From UBA12088 sp041920275 (GTDB lineage: Bacteria; Patescibacteriota; Minisyncoccia; Phycocordibacterales; UBA12088): 18,584 nucleotides of DNA. The position numbers were made by a program, and so were the translations under genes. Position 1 is the stretch's first letter; each line of letters begins with the position of its first letter. The stretch is taken from positions 1 through 18,584 of the forward strand of contig JAYRSE010000029.1 in the NCBI GenBank assembly GCA_041920275.1. The letters run 5' to 3'. Below, piece after piece: positions 1 to 7,634 of the stretch. The notes under the pieces are model-generated. The model was not told where the DNA came from and made no database searches. It saw only the letters and a program-made list of their open reading frames with translations.

Positions 1-1
1 A

Positions 2-640
2 GAAGAGCTCGGTGCGCTCACGGTGCTCGGCATCGAAAAGCTCATCCACGAAGGAGCGACCGAGATCGTGAGCGCATGCAACAGCGTGTCGGTCTCGATC
101 GTACTGCCGATGTTCGACATACTCGAGCTCCCGCGCACGAGCATTATCGAGATGGTCGGTCCCACAGTGGCGTCGTTCAAGGGAAGTGGTGCGCGGGTCC
201 TGGTGCTTGCCACTCGAGCCACGGTCGAAAGCGGGGTATACCGCGAAAGCTTTCGTATGGTCGGCGTGGAGGCGCAGTGCGTTGCGGTGCCGGACCTGGT
301 GCCGCTCATCGAAGCGGGTGCGGGTAAGGAAGCGGTGCGTGCGGAGATCGACGCGGCGGTGCGCCCGCATGCGTCGTCCGAGTTCACCCATGTGGTGCTC
401 GGTTGTACGCATTTTCCGCTCGTTCGGGGTGTCTTCGAGGAGGTGATGCGCGCGTGCGACCTTCACGCATCGGTGTTCGACCCGGCTGATGCGGTCGCCG
501 ATGTGGTGTGCGCGCAGTTTGACACTGCGGGGAGTGGTGTCACTCGCATCATTATTTCAAAGGAGAGCGCGGTCTTCAAACGACTTGCGGACATGGTCGC
601 TCCGGGCAACACGTGCCGCGTGGTCGAACGGACTTCGTAG
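2..640 (+). CDS. murI: Glutamate racemase, 5'-truncated by window edge
   Basis: Glutamate racemase makes D-glutamate for peptidoglycan. The reading frame is open to the left edge, so the true start lies outside the window; a GTG at 23 is internal. About 212 residues are visible, and roughly 50 N-terminal residues, including the usual Asp-Ser motif of the first catalytic half, are missing. Both catalytic cysteines of the family are visible: one in SACNSVSV and one in LGCTHFPL. The motifs LATRATVESGVY and PDLVPLIEAG are also typical of MurI. The neighbouring murD and murC on the same strand support a role in cell-wall precursor synthesis. Assignment to the racemase rather than an aspartate/hydantoin racemase relative rests on these motifs and the context. 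Confidence 0.88.
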   Translation, partial: EELGALTVLGIEKLIHEGATEIVSACNSVSVSIVLPMFDILELPRTSIIEMVGPTVASFKGSGARVLVLATRATVESGVYRESFRMVGVEAQCVAVPDLVPLIEAGAGKEAVRAEIDAAVRPHASSEFTHVVLGCTHFPLVRGVFEEVMRACDLHASVFDPADAVADVVCAQFDTAGSGVTRIIISKESAVFKRLADMVAPGNTCRVVERTS

Positions 641-652
641 CGTCGTGGGAAA

Positions 653-688
653 TTAATTACAGTAGTAGTACCGTAATTAATACTGTAA
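653..688. repeat. Overlapping, mutually exclusive inverted repeats between murI and murD
   Basis: TTAATTAC (653-660) pairs with GTAATTAA (673-680). TTACAGTA (657-664) pairs with TACTGTAA (681-688). The two pairings share bases 657-660, so they cannot form together. The stretch is an AT-rich island in a GC-rich region, 13 nt after the murI stop. It could be a terminator, an attenuator-like switch or an operator. There is no long T tract, so a standard intrinsic terminator is not clear. Confidence 0.5.
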
Positions 689-753
689 ATAAAGCCGAAA
701 GCCGAAGACCCGACCGTTTCTAAACCGAGGTCGCTGACATATCCGGCATTTCC

Positions 754-762
754 TGCTATGCT
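754..762 (+). promoter_or_regulatory. Extended -10 promoter element of murD
   Basis: TGCTATGCT fits an extended -10 (TGnTATnnT). It ends 22 nt before the ATG at 785. An in-frame ATG at 758 lies inside this element and would probably not be transcribed, which favours 785 as the start. No clear -35 is seen. Confidence 0.55.
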
Positions 763-784
763 GGTGACACAGCACGTTTTCTCT

Positions 785-2149
785 ATGCGGTACGAAGCAC
801 TATTTTCCGGGAGACGCATCACCCAAATGGGTCTGGGTGTTCTGGGGCGAGGCGTGGGGGATGCCGAGTATCTTGCAACATGCGACGCAACACTCACGGT
901 GACCGACCTCAAATCCGAAAGCGCACTTGCGCCTTCAGTGGAGCGGCTCAAGCGATACCGAAACGTACGGTTCCGTTTGGGTGAGCACCGCATGGATGAC
1001 TTCGAAGGGTGCGACCTGGTGCTCAAGGGGGCGGGTGTGCCGTTCGATTCCGCACACATCGCCCATGCCCGCACGCGGGGTGTACCGGTCGACATGAGTG
1101 CGTCGCTCTTCGCGCGCATCGCGGGAGTACCGCTCGTCGGGATCACCGGCACGCGAGGCAAGTCGACGATCACGCATCTCTTACATGCGATACTGCGTGC
1201 CGAGGGGAGGGAGACGCTGCTCGGCGGCAACGTCGTCGGTGTGTCGAACCTGGCGCTGCTCGAATCGGTTTCGCCTCGGAGCGTCGGCGTGTTCGAGCTC
1301 GACAGTTGGCAATGCCAAGGGTTCGGCGAAGTGCGTTCGATAGAACACCCGAGGGTGACGCAGGGGCCGCTCTCGCCCACGCTTGCCGTCTTTGCGAGTT
1401 TTATGCCCGATCACATGACCTACTACCGCGGCGACATGGAGCGGTACCTTGCCGATAAAGCGCAGATCTTTCTCCATCAGCGCGAGTCGGACATTCTCGT
1501 GGTGGGGCGGCAGGCGTTGGATGCACTCAAACCGTACCGGTCGCGCATGCGTGGCATGGTCACGGTCGCCGATGCATCGGATGTGCCGCGGGGTTGGCGC
1601 TTACGCATACTCGGTGAGCACAACCGCTACAATGTGGGTATCGCCGTTGCGACCGCGCGCGCTTTCGGGGTCGACGATGAGACCATTCAAGGTGCGGTCG
1701 AGGCGTTCGAAGCGCTTCCCGGACGGTTGGAGCTCGTGCGCGAAGTTGAAGGCGTGCGGTACTACAACGATACCAACGCCACGACACCGGATGCGGTCGC
1801 CGCATCGCTTACCGCGCTCGACCCGGACCATGTCCGAAATACGGTCCTTATCGCGGGCGGGGTGAGTAAGGGGCTCGACGTGAGCCCACTTGCGAGTGTG
1901 ATACGAACCGGCGCCAAACATACGGTACTCTTGCCCGGAAGCGGTACCGATGCGCTCCTTGAGACGAGTTCGCTTTCCACATCTACCTATACGCTTGCGC
2001 CTTCGCTTGCGGAGGCGCTCGCGTGCGCCCGAGAAAAAGCGGAGACGGGAGACGTGATCATCCTTTCGCCGGGATACGCCTCACACAACCTTTTTAAACA
2101 CGAGTATGATCGGGGCGAACAGTTCGTGGCGCTCGTCCGTTCATTGTAA
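785..2149 (+). CDS. murD: UDP-N-acetylmuramoylalanine--D-glutamate ligase
   Basis: MurD is the cytoplasmic ligase that adds D-glutamate to UDP-MurNAc-L-Ala, using ATP. The protein has 454 residues, normal for the family. An N-terminal Rossmann segment MGLGVLGRGVGD (about 15-26) is followed by the ATP-binding loop GITGTRGKST near residues 119-128. Next come SFMPDHMTYYRGDMERY and LGEHNRYNVGIAVA in the central domain, and YYNDTNATTPDA and LIAGGVSKGLD in the C-terminal domain. The last pair replaces the usual NDSKATN with NDTNATT, a modest divergence. The start at 785 was chosen because the earlier ATG at 758 overlaps the -10 element. The murC start lies 13 nt after the stop, so the two genes are probably co-transcribed. 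Confidence 0.9.
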   Translation: MRYEALFSGRRITQMGLGVLGRGVGDAEYLATCDATLTVTDLKSESALAPSVERLKRYRNVRFRLGEHRMDDFEGCDLVLKGAGVPFDSAHIAHARTRGVPVDMSASLFARIAGVPLVGITGTRGKSTITHLLHAILRAEGRETLLGGNVVGVSNLALLESVSPRSVGVFELDSWQCQGFGEVRSIEHPRVTQGPLSPTLAVFASFMPDHMTYYRGDMERYLADKAQIFLHQRESDILVVGRQALDALKPYRSRMRGMVTVADASDVPRGWRLRILGEHNRYNVGIAVATARAFGVDDETIQGAVEAFEALPGRLELVREVEGVRYYNDTNATTPDAVAASLTALDPDHVRNTVLIAGGVSKGLDVSPLASVIRTGAKHTVLLPGSGTDALLETSSLSTSTYTLAPSLAEALACAREKAETGDVIILSPGYASHNLFKHEYDRGEQFVALVRSL

Positions 2150-2162
2150 CCGTTTGCATACC

Positions 2163-3455
2163 ATGCATATCCATCTCATCGGTATCGGAGGGATCGGTAT
2201 TTCAGCCCTCGCGCAGCTCTATGTGCACCTGGGGCACCGCGTGAGCGGCACCAACGACTCCGAGAGCCCGCAGACGCTCAATCTCGTGCGCGCGCTCGGG
2301 GTCCCCGTTTCGCGCACCGTCTCGGTCGAGGCATTGCCGTCCGACATCGATCTGTTCGTCTACAGCGACGCATGGCTCTCGCGCGCTCCCGCGTTCATGG
2401 AAGCGGTACGCTCGCTCGGCAAACCGACGCACTCCTATTTCAAGGCGCTCGGTGACGCAACGAAGAACGGTCGAAGTGTTGTCGTTACCGGTACGCACGG
2501 CAAAACGACCACGACCGCAATGCTCGCGAAGGTGCTTACGGACATCGGTGAAGACCCGACCGTCATTTGCGGGAGCATCATGGCAGAGTTCGGGAGCAAT
2601 TTTCGTGCGGGCAAACCGGACCTCTTCGTCATCGAGGGATGTGAGTACATGCGGCACTTTTTGCACCTGCATCCGCACATACTTACCGTAAACAACCTTG
2701 AGCTCGATCACACCGATTATTTCAAAGACCTTGCCGATCTGCAGGATGCGTTTCGCTCATTGATGGAGTGTTTGCCCGTCGAAGGGGTGCTGGTGACGAA
2801 CACCGATCTCCCGAACGTGGAGCCCGTGATGCGGGTGGCGCGGGCGCGCATTGTGCCGTACCAGCACGTACGGGTGCCCGCATTGCGAGTGCCCGGGGTG
2901 TTCAATACGGCGAACGCGCAGACCGCGAAAGCGGCCGCACTCGCGCTGTGTCCCGGTGCGGACGAAATCGCGATCGACCGTGCGCTTGCCGATTTTTCGG
3001 GCACCTGGCGCCGCTTCGAATACAAAGGGGCGACACCGGGGGGTGCCGTGGTGTACGACGACTACGCGCATCACCCTTCGGCGGTGGAGGCCACACTGCG
3101 GATGGCGCGTGAGGCCTTTCCGGAGAAGCGACTTGTGCTCGCGTTCCACCCGCATCTGTACTCGAGAACGCGCGACTTCATGGACGGGTTTGCGTCTGCG
3201 CTCGCGCAAGCTGATGAGGTACTGCTCGCGCCGATCTATGCCGCGCGAGAAGAGCCGGTCTCCGGAGTCACGAGCGAGGTGCTGGCTGGAAAGGTCACGG
3301 CGCTCGGCACTTCCGCACGTGCGTTCGACTCGCTCGACTCGCTCGAGCGGCATCTCGCGGAAGAGGGGGTGCTCAATGCAGGCGACTTGCTCATCACCAT
3401 GGGTGCGGGCGACATCTTCACGGTCGCGGATGCGCTCGTTTTGAATGCGTCGTGA
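2163..3455 (+). CDS. murC: UDP-N-acetylmuramate--L-alanine ligase
   Basis: MurC adds L-alanine to UDP-MurNAc, the first step of stem-peptide assembly in the cytoplasm. The 430-residue product begins with the dinucleotide-type loop HLIGIGGIGISALAQL, which fixes the start at 2163 rather than the ATG at 2106 inside murD. The ATP loop VTGTHGKTTTTAML is intact. ECEY-type and LELDH elements follow (GCEYMRHFL, NNLELDHTDYF). The C-terminal domain shows VYDDYAHHPSAV, FHPHLYSRT and TMGAGDI, all characteristic of MurC. The related enzyme Mpl, which recycles the tripeptide, is less likely because the gene directly follows murD and the length fits MurC. No Shine-Dalgarno site is visible; translation may be coupled to murD. 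Confidence 0.88.
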   Translation: MHIHLIGIGGIGISALAQLYVHLGHRVSGTNDSESPQTLNLVRALGVPVSRTVSVEALPSDIDLFVYSDAWLSRAPAFMEAVRSLGKPTHSYFKALGDATKNGRSVVVTGTHGKTTTTAMLAKVLTDIGEDPTVICGSIMAEFGSNFRAGKPDLFVIEGCEYMRHFLHLHPHILTVNNLELDHTDYFKDLADLQDAFRSLMECLPVEGVLVTNTDLPNVEPVMRVARARIVPYQHVRVPALRVPGVFNTANAQTAKAAALALCPGADEIAIDRALADFSGTWRRFEYKGATPGGAVVYDDYAHHPSAVEATLRMAREAFPEKRLVLAFHPHLYSRTRDFMDGFASALAQADEVLLAPIYAAREEPVSGVTSEVLAGKVTALGTSARAFDSLDSLERHLAEEGVLNAGDLLITMGAGDIFTVADALVLNAS

Positions 3456-3461
3456 GCAGAA

Positions 3462-3475
3462 CACATCATGATGTG
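3462..3475. repeat. 14-bp perfect palindrome, possible operator
   Basis: CACATCATGATGTG is its own reverse complement. It lies 6 nt after the murC stop and 33 bp upstream of the -10 of the next gene. A second short palindrome, CATGG-G-CCATG, follows at 3490-3500. Their position suggests a protein-binding site for the membrane-protein genes downstream, but no regulator is seen nearby. Confidence 0.4.
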
Positions 3476-3505
3476 CATAACTGGTGCGCCATGGGCCATG
3501 CGAGG

Positions 3506-3514
3506 TGGTATGCT
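3506..3514 (+). promoter_or_regulatory. Extended -10 promoter of first DUF2628-like gene
   Basis: TGGTATGCT fits an extended -10. Only 9 nt separate it from the ATG at 3524, so the expected transcription start lies within a few bases of the start codon. The mRNA would be leaderless or nearly so. Confidence 0.6.
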
Positions 3515-3523
3515 CTGTTGTAC

Positions 3524-4150
3524 ATGCCCCCACAAAACCAAGAAAACATGCAATCGAACGATGAAGCGTCTTCACGTTCCCCGTTCGTACCCTACGGGCA
3601 AGCGCCCGTGGGTGGGTCGCCTGTGGGTGGTGCGGGGTATCGTGCGGGCTCGGACGACGAAACGTACTCCCGCCCGGGTTGGTCGTGGGCGGGTTTTTTC
3701 TGGGCGGTGCCGTTCTTGATAGCCGTTCGCAGGTATCGCTACCTGTGGTTTTTCTTGGGACCACCCATTCTTGTGGTTGCGGTGATTGCCGCCGTGTTCA
3801 TGACCAACGCAAGGAGTGGCGGAATGTTCGGAGCCACGGGGTTTTTCTTTGTGGTACTACCCCTTGTTTTTCTCGGGGCGATGCTGTTCCTGCTCGGTAT
3901 CAAGTTGTATCTGGGTTTCAAAGGAAGGGAGCTTGCCTCGACGAGTAAGACCTTTTCGAACAAGGAGCAGTATATCGGATTTATGAAAGCGTTCGACCAC
4001 GGTGCTTTGGTCGCGTTCATCGTGGTGATCTTGTTGAACGTACTGATGTTGCTCCTCGGAACAACGTCCATGGTCGCCTCTTCTCCGGTGGAAGGACTTG
4101 GCGCACAAGCATTGAGCGCGTTTGCGTCGTTTCGAGCTGTCACGTGGTAG
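3524..4150 (+). CDS. DUF2628-like multi-pass membrane protein
   Basis: The 208-residue product has a polar N-terminus rich in Gln, Ser and Pro, followed by the motif SRPGWSWAGFFWAVPFLIA and several hydrophobic segments. An aromatic Trp-rich motif followed by basic residues (RRYRYLWFF) and membrane helices is typical of DUF2628-type proteins, whose function is unknown. A charged segment GFKGRELASTSKTF and KEQYIGFMKAFDH separates the second and third hydrophobic segments. The downstream gene encodes a paralogue that shares both motifs. ATG 3524 was preferred over 3452 because a -10 element sits just before it and residues encoded upstream are low in complexity and overlap the palindromes. No catalytic motif is seen, and the role remains unknown. 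Confidence 0.72.
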   Translation: MPPQNQENMQSNDEASSRSPFVPYGQAPVGGSPVGGAGYRAGSDDETYSRPGWSWAGFFWAVPFLIAVRRYRYLWFFLGPPILVVAVIAAVFMTNARSGGMFGATGFFFVVLPLVFLGAMLFLLGIKLYLGFKGRELASTSKTFSNKEQYIGFMKAFDHGALVAFIVVILLNVLMLLLGTTSMVASSPVEGLGAQALSAFASFRAVTW

Positions 4151-4174
4151 TTTTTCTTACACATTCCAATTCGT

Positions 4175-5314
4175 ATGAACCTCGAGCAAGACCACACACA
4201 CTCACTATCGGAGACTTCATCCGTGGCGCAGCCCTTCATGGCGGTTACCTCAGAGCGCGACGAGGAGGCGTATTATTCGCGCCCGGGCTGGTCGTGGGGC
4301 GGGTTCATGTTCAATGTGTTCTTTGCCGCATGTTTGAAGCGCTATTGGTACTTGCTGTGGCTGTTTGCTTTCTGGATCCCCTTCGTGAACATTTTTGTCG
4401 CACTCTGCCTCATGCTCTATTTCGGGGTAAAAGGGCGCGAGCTTGCCGCACGCAGTGCGGTGTTCACGAGCAAGCAGCAGTACATCGGTTTCATGAAAGG
4501 TATCGACCATGCGGGGAAGTTCTCGTTCTTCATAAGTCTCGTCGGACTTTTGGTCGTGATTATTGCTACAATTGTTCTGGCGGGGCTCGGGCTCGATTCT
4601 TCGCGCGAAGCCGCACACAGAGCGTCCGCAATGGCGACGGCTCGCAGTGTGATACCGTTACTCTCAATATGTCGGGAGGCGGGAGGAAGTGTCGAAAGGG
4701 AAATGCCGCAAGAAGGTGACCCGCTCTGCTCCACGTCCGTACTCGATGACACGTACCCTGCGATCGTAGATGGGTGGCGGTATCTGAGCGCGGAGGATGT
4801 TGGTGCGGATGATTTTCTCCTCACTCTCTCGAGAGAAGGCGTGTTCACTGAGTGCATCAAGTCAAGTGGGTCACCACTCTGCGATCCCGATACGGGTAAC
4901 TATTACCAGTGTAATAGAGAGGGATGTGTTTTGTATGAAGAAGGAGGTATGAACGAGGGCGGTTATTCGCGACCCACTCCCTTCGGTTCCCCCGCCGACG
5001 ATCTCGAACGCGAGCGTCTGGAGAAAGTTGGTTTCATACGGGCGTTTTCCCTCGCACGTGGCCTGATACCCATTATGACGATCTGTCGCGACGCGGAAGG
5101 AAGTATCGATGCGCTTAGCCCGTTGCCGGGTGACTCGATATGCGGTACGGTGAGTGTGATCGATGATGTATACCCGGAGTTGCCGGAGGGTTGGCGTTAC
5201 GGTTCGGTTCGTGAGGACGAAACACGCACATTCGTGTTCAGCATTACTGACACAAAACGTACGATCGAGTGTGACGTCGAATCATGCAGGGAGGTGCCCG
5301 TGTACGCAGAGTAA
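4175..5314 (+). CDS. DUF2628-like membrane protein with duplicated Cys domain
   Basis: This 379-residue protein is a paralogue of the preceding one. Its N-terminal 145 residues share SRPGWSWGGF, GVKGRELAARS and KQQYIGFMKGIDHAGKF with it and contain about three membrane segments. A large C-terminal part absent from the first paralogue follows. It consists of two related units, about residues 151-230 and 285-379. Each contains a helix ending in IC (VIPLLSICREAGGS; LIPIMTICRDAEGS), then P..GD..C, D..YP...GWRY, and a final cysteine in a strand (FTEC; TIEC). The pattern resembles C-terminal domains of Patescibacterial pilin-like proteins from memory; this is not verified. The unit presumably lies outside the cytoplasm, where the cysteines may pair. 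Start: ATG 24 nt after the preceding stop. Confidence 0.7.
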   Translation: MNLEQDHTHSLSETSSVAQPFMAVTSERDEEAYYSRPGWSWGGFMFNVFFAACLKRYWYLLWLFAFWIPFVNIFVALCLMLYFGVKGRELAARSAVFTSKQQYIGFMKGIDHAGKFSFFISLVGLLVVIIATIVLAGLGLDSSREAAHRASAMATARSVIPLLSICREAGGSVEREMPQEGDPLCSTSVLDDTYPAIVDGWRYLSAEDVGADDFLLTLSREGVFTECIKSSGSPLCDPDTGNYYQCNREGCVLYEEGGMNEGGYSRPTPFGSPADDLERERLEKVGFIRAFSLARGLIPIMTICRDAEGSIDALSPLPGDSICGTVSVIDDVYPELPEGWRYGSVREDETRTFVFSITDTKRTIECDVESCREVPVYAE

Positions 5315-5444
5315 CCCCCCGGCGCTCTGCGATCGAAACAGCCGTGCCCATTTTTCGAATACATTCAGGTGCCGATTGTTCGGTATCGGCTGTCAAGTGG
5401 GAAATTCTCCTCTATCAACTCGTTTTCCTCCCATTTTCCCTACG

Positions 5445-5476
5445 TTATCCACAAGCTTGCACACAGGTTATTCACA
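5445..5476 (+). promoter_or_regulatory. Pair of DnaA-box sequences
   Basis: TTATCCACA at 5445-5453 is the exact strong DnaA box. TTATTCACA at 5468-5476 also fits TTWTNCACA. They are in the same orientation, 23 bp apart start to start, so roughly on the same helical face. The second covers the place where a -35 element would be for the -10 at 5496-5501. They could be a DnaA-controlled promoter or part of a replication-related site. Confidence 0.5.
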
Positions 5477-5492
5477 ATACCCCCATGTCGGG

Positions 5493-5501
5493 TGGTATAC
5501 T
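5493..5501 (+). promoter_or_regulatory. Extended -10 promoter upstream of secreted-protein gene
   Basis: TGGTATACT is an excellent extended -10 match. Transcription would begin near 5508, which gives the secreted-protein gene at 5625 an untranslated leader of about 115 nt, unlike the very short leaders elsewhere in the window. Confidence 0.55.
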
Positions 5502-5588
5502 CTTGGTACCCCCTGATCTACTCACGCGCGTGTTTTCTTTCGGCGCGCTTGCATACGTTGCCGAGCGACAACGCAGCGTATTGTTTTG

Positions 5589-5603
5589 TGTGGTACGACC
5601 ACA
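5589..5603. repeat. Small palindrome before the secreted-protein start
   Basis: TGTGGT-ACG-ACCACA forms a 6-bp stem with a 3-nt loop. It ends 21 nt before the ATG at 5625 and just before an A-rich run containing AAGGA. It could occlude or expose the ribosome-binding region, or be an operator half-site pair. Confidence 0.35.
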
Positions 5604-5624
5604 TAAAAAAGGAAACGCCCCCGT

Positions 5625-6776
5625 ATGTTTTCACCATCACGCAGATGCGCGTCGCGGCATCGGTATGTCTCGACGTCGCTCATATTCGCTTGCATACTCT
5701 GGGCAACCGGACTCCCGGTCCTTACCCGCGCGCTCGCGCTTCAGGTGAGCGATCTCAGTGACACGCTCTCCACCAGCAAGCCAGGCGTCGGGGCCAACCA
5801 CACTATTCTCTTCACGACACCGAGCGGGGTTCCCGCCGACGGTTCGACGATCGAAGTAGACCTGCCGGTCGGTTTCGACGTCTCGCTCATTACCGAGGAT
5901 GACGTCGATATCGCAGATGATGGTGTGGAGCTTACGACCGGTGCCGCCTGCGGCGCCGTGCAAGCATCGGTGAGCGTCTCTCTCCAGACGGTCAGTATCG
6001 CGGTGTGTTCGGGTGGCGGGGGAGCCATAGCGCCCGGCAGTGTGGTGCGAATCAAGATTGGCGACCATGCGGTCGAGTCCGGTGTCGGTACCGCACAGAT
6101 CGTGAACAGCCTCGCGCTCGGCTACCACGAGATCGGCGTGGGTGGCACCATGGAAGACGCAGGGTACACGGGGGTCGTCATTATGGAATCGGTCACCGCA
6201 TCGGGCGAGGTGGAGACGTACTTCGGTTTTTCCGTAGGCGGGGTCGTACTCGGCGAATCGGTGAACGGTGACCTTACGCTCACGACCGGCACCACCACCG
6301 CCACGTCAGTTCCTTTCGGTCTGGTCAGTTATGGCAATGAATACGTGTTGGCACAGGACTTGTTTGTGACGACCAATTCCGGCGGCGGCTTCACCGTGAC
6401 CGTCGAGGCGTCGGGCGACCTCGCTTCCACCATCGGTTCCACCATCGATCCGTTCGCGGATGGTGGTGCGGACGCCGTACCGGCTCCGTGGGCGGCTCCT
6501 TCGGCGGTCGTGGGTAATGCGGATACGTATGGACACTGGGGTATCACCACCGAAGATATGTCACTTTCGGACGGTGATTCGTTCGATACCGCACGCTATG
6601 CGGGCAATTTCATCGGAACGCCACGCGAGATCATGTACGCAACGTCGAGTGCGGACGGTACGACCGCACACATCGGAGCCACACGGGTCGGGTACAAGCT
6701 CGAGACGTCGGCAATGCAGGAAGCGTCCCGTGAGTACCGTACGGATGTTCGGTACGTTGCGACGCCGATATTCTGA
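5625..6776 (+). CDS. Secreted beta-rich surface protein of unknown function
   Basis: The 383-residue product starts with a basic region and a hydrophobic core (about residues 15-34). It is followed by RALA before LQVSD, a good signal peptidase I site after residue 38. The mature part is rich in Gly, Ser, Thr, Val and acidic residues and poor in Lys. This is typical of extracellular beta-sandwich proteins. It has two cysteines (GAACGAV and AVCSGGGG), which may form a disulphide. No sortase motif or C-terminal membrane anchor is seen. Similar secreted proteins with an opening of the type LSDTLSTSKPGVGANHTI are common in Parcubacteria as unnamed proteins (from memory). The start is fixed by an in-frame TAA at 5604; AAGGA lies 11 nt upstream, a weak ribosome-binding site. 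Confidence 0.72.
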   Translation: MFSPSRRCASRHRYVSTSLIFACILWATGLPVLTRALALQVSDLSDTLSTSKPGVGANHTILFTTPSGVPADGSTIEVDLPVGFDVSLITEDDVDIADDGVELTTGAACGAVQASVSVSLQTVSIAVCSGGGGAIAPGSVVRIKIGDHAVESGVGTAQIVNSLALGYHEIGVGGTMEDAGYTGVVIMESVTASGEVETYFGFSVGGVVLGESVNGDLTLTTGTTTATSVPFGLVSYGNEYVLAQDLFVTTNSGGGFTVTVEASGDLASTIGSTIDPFADGGADAVPAPWAAPSAVVGNADTYGHWGITTEDMSLSDGDSFDTARYAGNFIGTPREIMYATSSADGTTAHIGATRVGYKLETSAMQEASREYRTDVRYVATPIF

Positions 6777-6840
6777 ACCGTAGACCTTCCGCATGCCGCA
6801 TTGGTGCACACCTCGCACCCTTTCATTTTCTCGAGCGCGC

Positions 6841-6849
6841 TGGTATGCT
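6841..6849 (+). promoter_or_regulatory. Extended -10 promoter of rsmI
   Basis: TGGTATGCT is identical to the element in front of the DUF2628-like gene at 3524. It ends 11 nt before the ATG at 6861, so the transcript is expected to carry only a few untranslated bases. Confidence 0.62.
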
Positions 6850-6860
6850 CAGGTCTACGT

Positions 6861-7538
6861 ATGCATCCCGTACTCTACATCGTGGCAACGCCGATCGGCA
6901 ATCTGGAGGACATGACGCTCCGCGCTCTGCGCGTGCTCGGGGAATGCGATGCGGTCTTGTGCGAAGATACGCGTGTGACTCGCAAGCTGCTCGTACATTA
7001 CGGCATTGATACTCCGACGATCTCGTACCATGAGCACTCCGGTTCCACCAAGTATGAAAAGGTGTACGAGCTGCTTTCCGAGGGAAAGACGCTTGCGCTG
7101 GTGACCGACGCGGGGACCCCGGGCATCTCCGATCCGGGGGCGCTACTCGTGGAGTATCTGAGAACCGCAGTGCCCGATGTACGCATAGAGCCGGTGCCGG
7201 GCCCGAGCGCACTCGTTGCGGCACTGTCCGTGTGCGGGGTTACGGCGCCCTCGTTCACGTTCCTCGGGTTTCCTCCGCACAAAAAGGGGCGAAAGACCTT
7301 TTTTGAGAGGGTGGCTGCAAGCGAACATCCGGTCGTGTTCTATGAATCGATCCATCGTCTGGTGAAAGCGCTCGAGGCCCTTGCAAGCTCGCTTCCGGAA
7401 ACGCGCCGGGTGCGGGTGTGCCGTGAGCTTACAAAGTTGCATGAAGAGGTGGTTTCGGGAACGGCGTCCGAGGTCCATGCACACTTTCTTGCGCATCCCG
7501 ATACGGTGCGAGGCGAGTGTGTGGTGGTGGTTTCGTGA
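6861..7538 (+). CDS. rsmI: 16S rRNA (cytidine-1402-2'-O)-methyltransferase, short form
   Basis: RsmI uses S-adenosylmethionine to 2'-O-methylate C1402 in the decoding centre of 16S rRNA. The product starts with LYIVATPIGNLEDMTLRAL, the family hallmark. CEDTRVTRKLL, TDAGTPGISDPG, PGPSALVAALS and LGFPPHKKGRK follow, all typical. It has 225 residues against about 286 in E. coli and stops just after GECVVVVS, where the methyltransferase domain ends. The small C-terminal helical extension of longer homologues is therefore absent. Start 6861 was chosen over the GTG at 6801 because the conserved N-terminus begins there and the promoter lies between the two. Confidence 0.93.
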   Translation: MHPVLYIVATPIGNLEDMTLRALRVLGECDAVLCEDTRVTRKLLVHYGIDTPTISYHEHSGSTKYEKVYELLSEGKTLALVTDAGTPGISDPGALLVEYLRTAVPDVRIEPVPGPSALVAALSVCGVTAPSFTFLGFPPHKKGRKTFFERVAASEHPVVFYESIHRLVKALEALASSLPETRRVRVCRELTKLHEEVVSGTASEVHAHFLAHPDTVRGECVVVVS

Positions 7539-7622
7539 TAGTGCGTGTTCTCGCACGCATGTTTGGATGCGATGGTACGAACGAGCACCTCGTGCGCGCT
7601 TTTTCTTGGCGCCGCTTCGCGG

Positions 7623-7628
7623 TACAAT
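7623..7628 (+). promoter_or_regulatory. -10 element of the 70-residue membrane protein gene
   Basis: TACAAT ends exactly 6 nt before the ATG at 7635, the spacing expected when transcription begins at the start codon itself. No Shine-Dalgarno sequence is present. Confidence 0.55.
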
Positions 7629-7634
7629 GGGGTC

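Larger units (their letters stand above)
5315..5624. other. 310-bp gene-free stretch with DnaA boxes and a promoter
   Basis: No convincing gene is seen here. Open frames in this stretch run into the following gene in other frames and lack recognisable features. It contains two DnaA-box matches (5445-5476), an extended -10 (5493-5501) and a small palindrome (5589-5603) near the start of the secreted protein gene. The part around 5395-5480 is richer in A and T than its surroundings. Confidence 0.6.

Noticed and set aside
463..1380. Long minus-strand frame opposite murI and murD.
   Set aside because: It is a shadow of GC-rich coding sequence; murI and murD motifs on the plus strand are unambiguous.
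5284..5748. A 154-residue plus-strand frame across the gene-free stretch.
   Set aside because: It spans the end of the DUF2628-like gene, the promoter and the signal-peptide coding part of the secreted protein in another frame, and has no domain or composition support.
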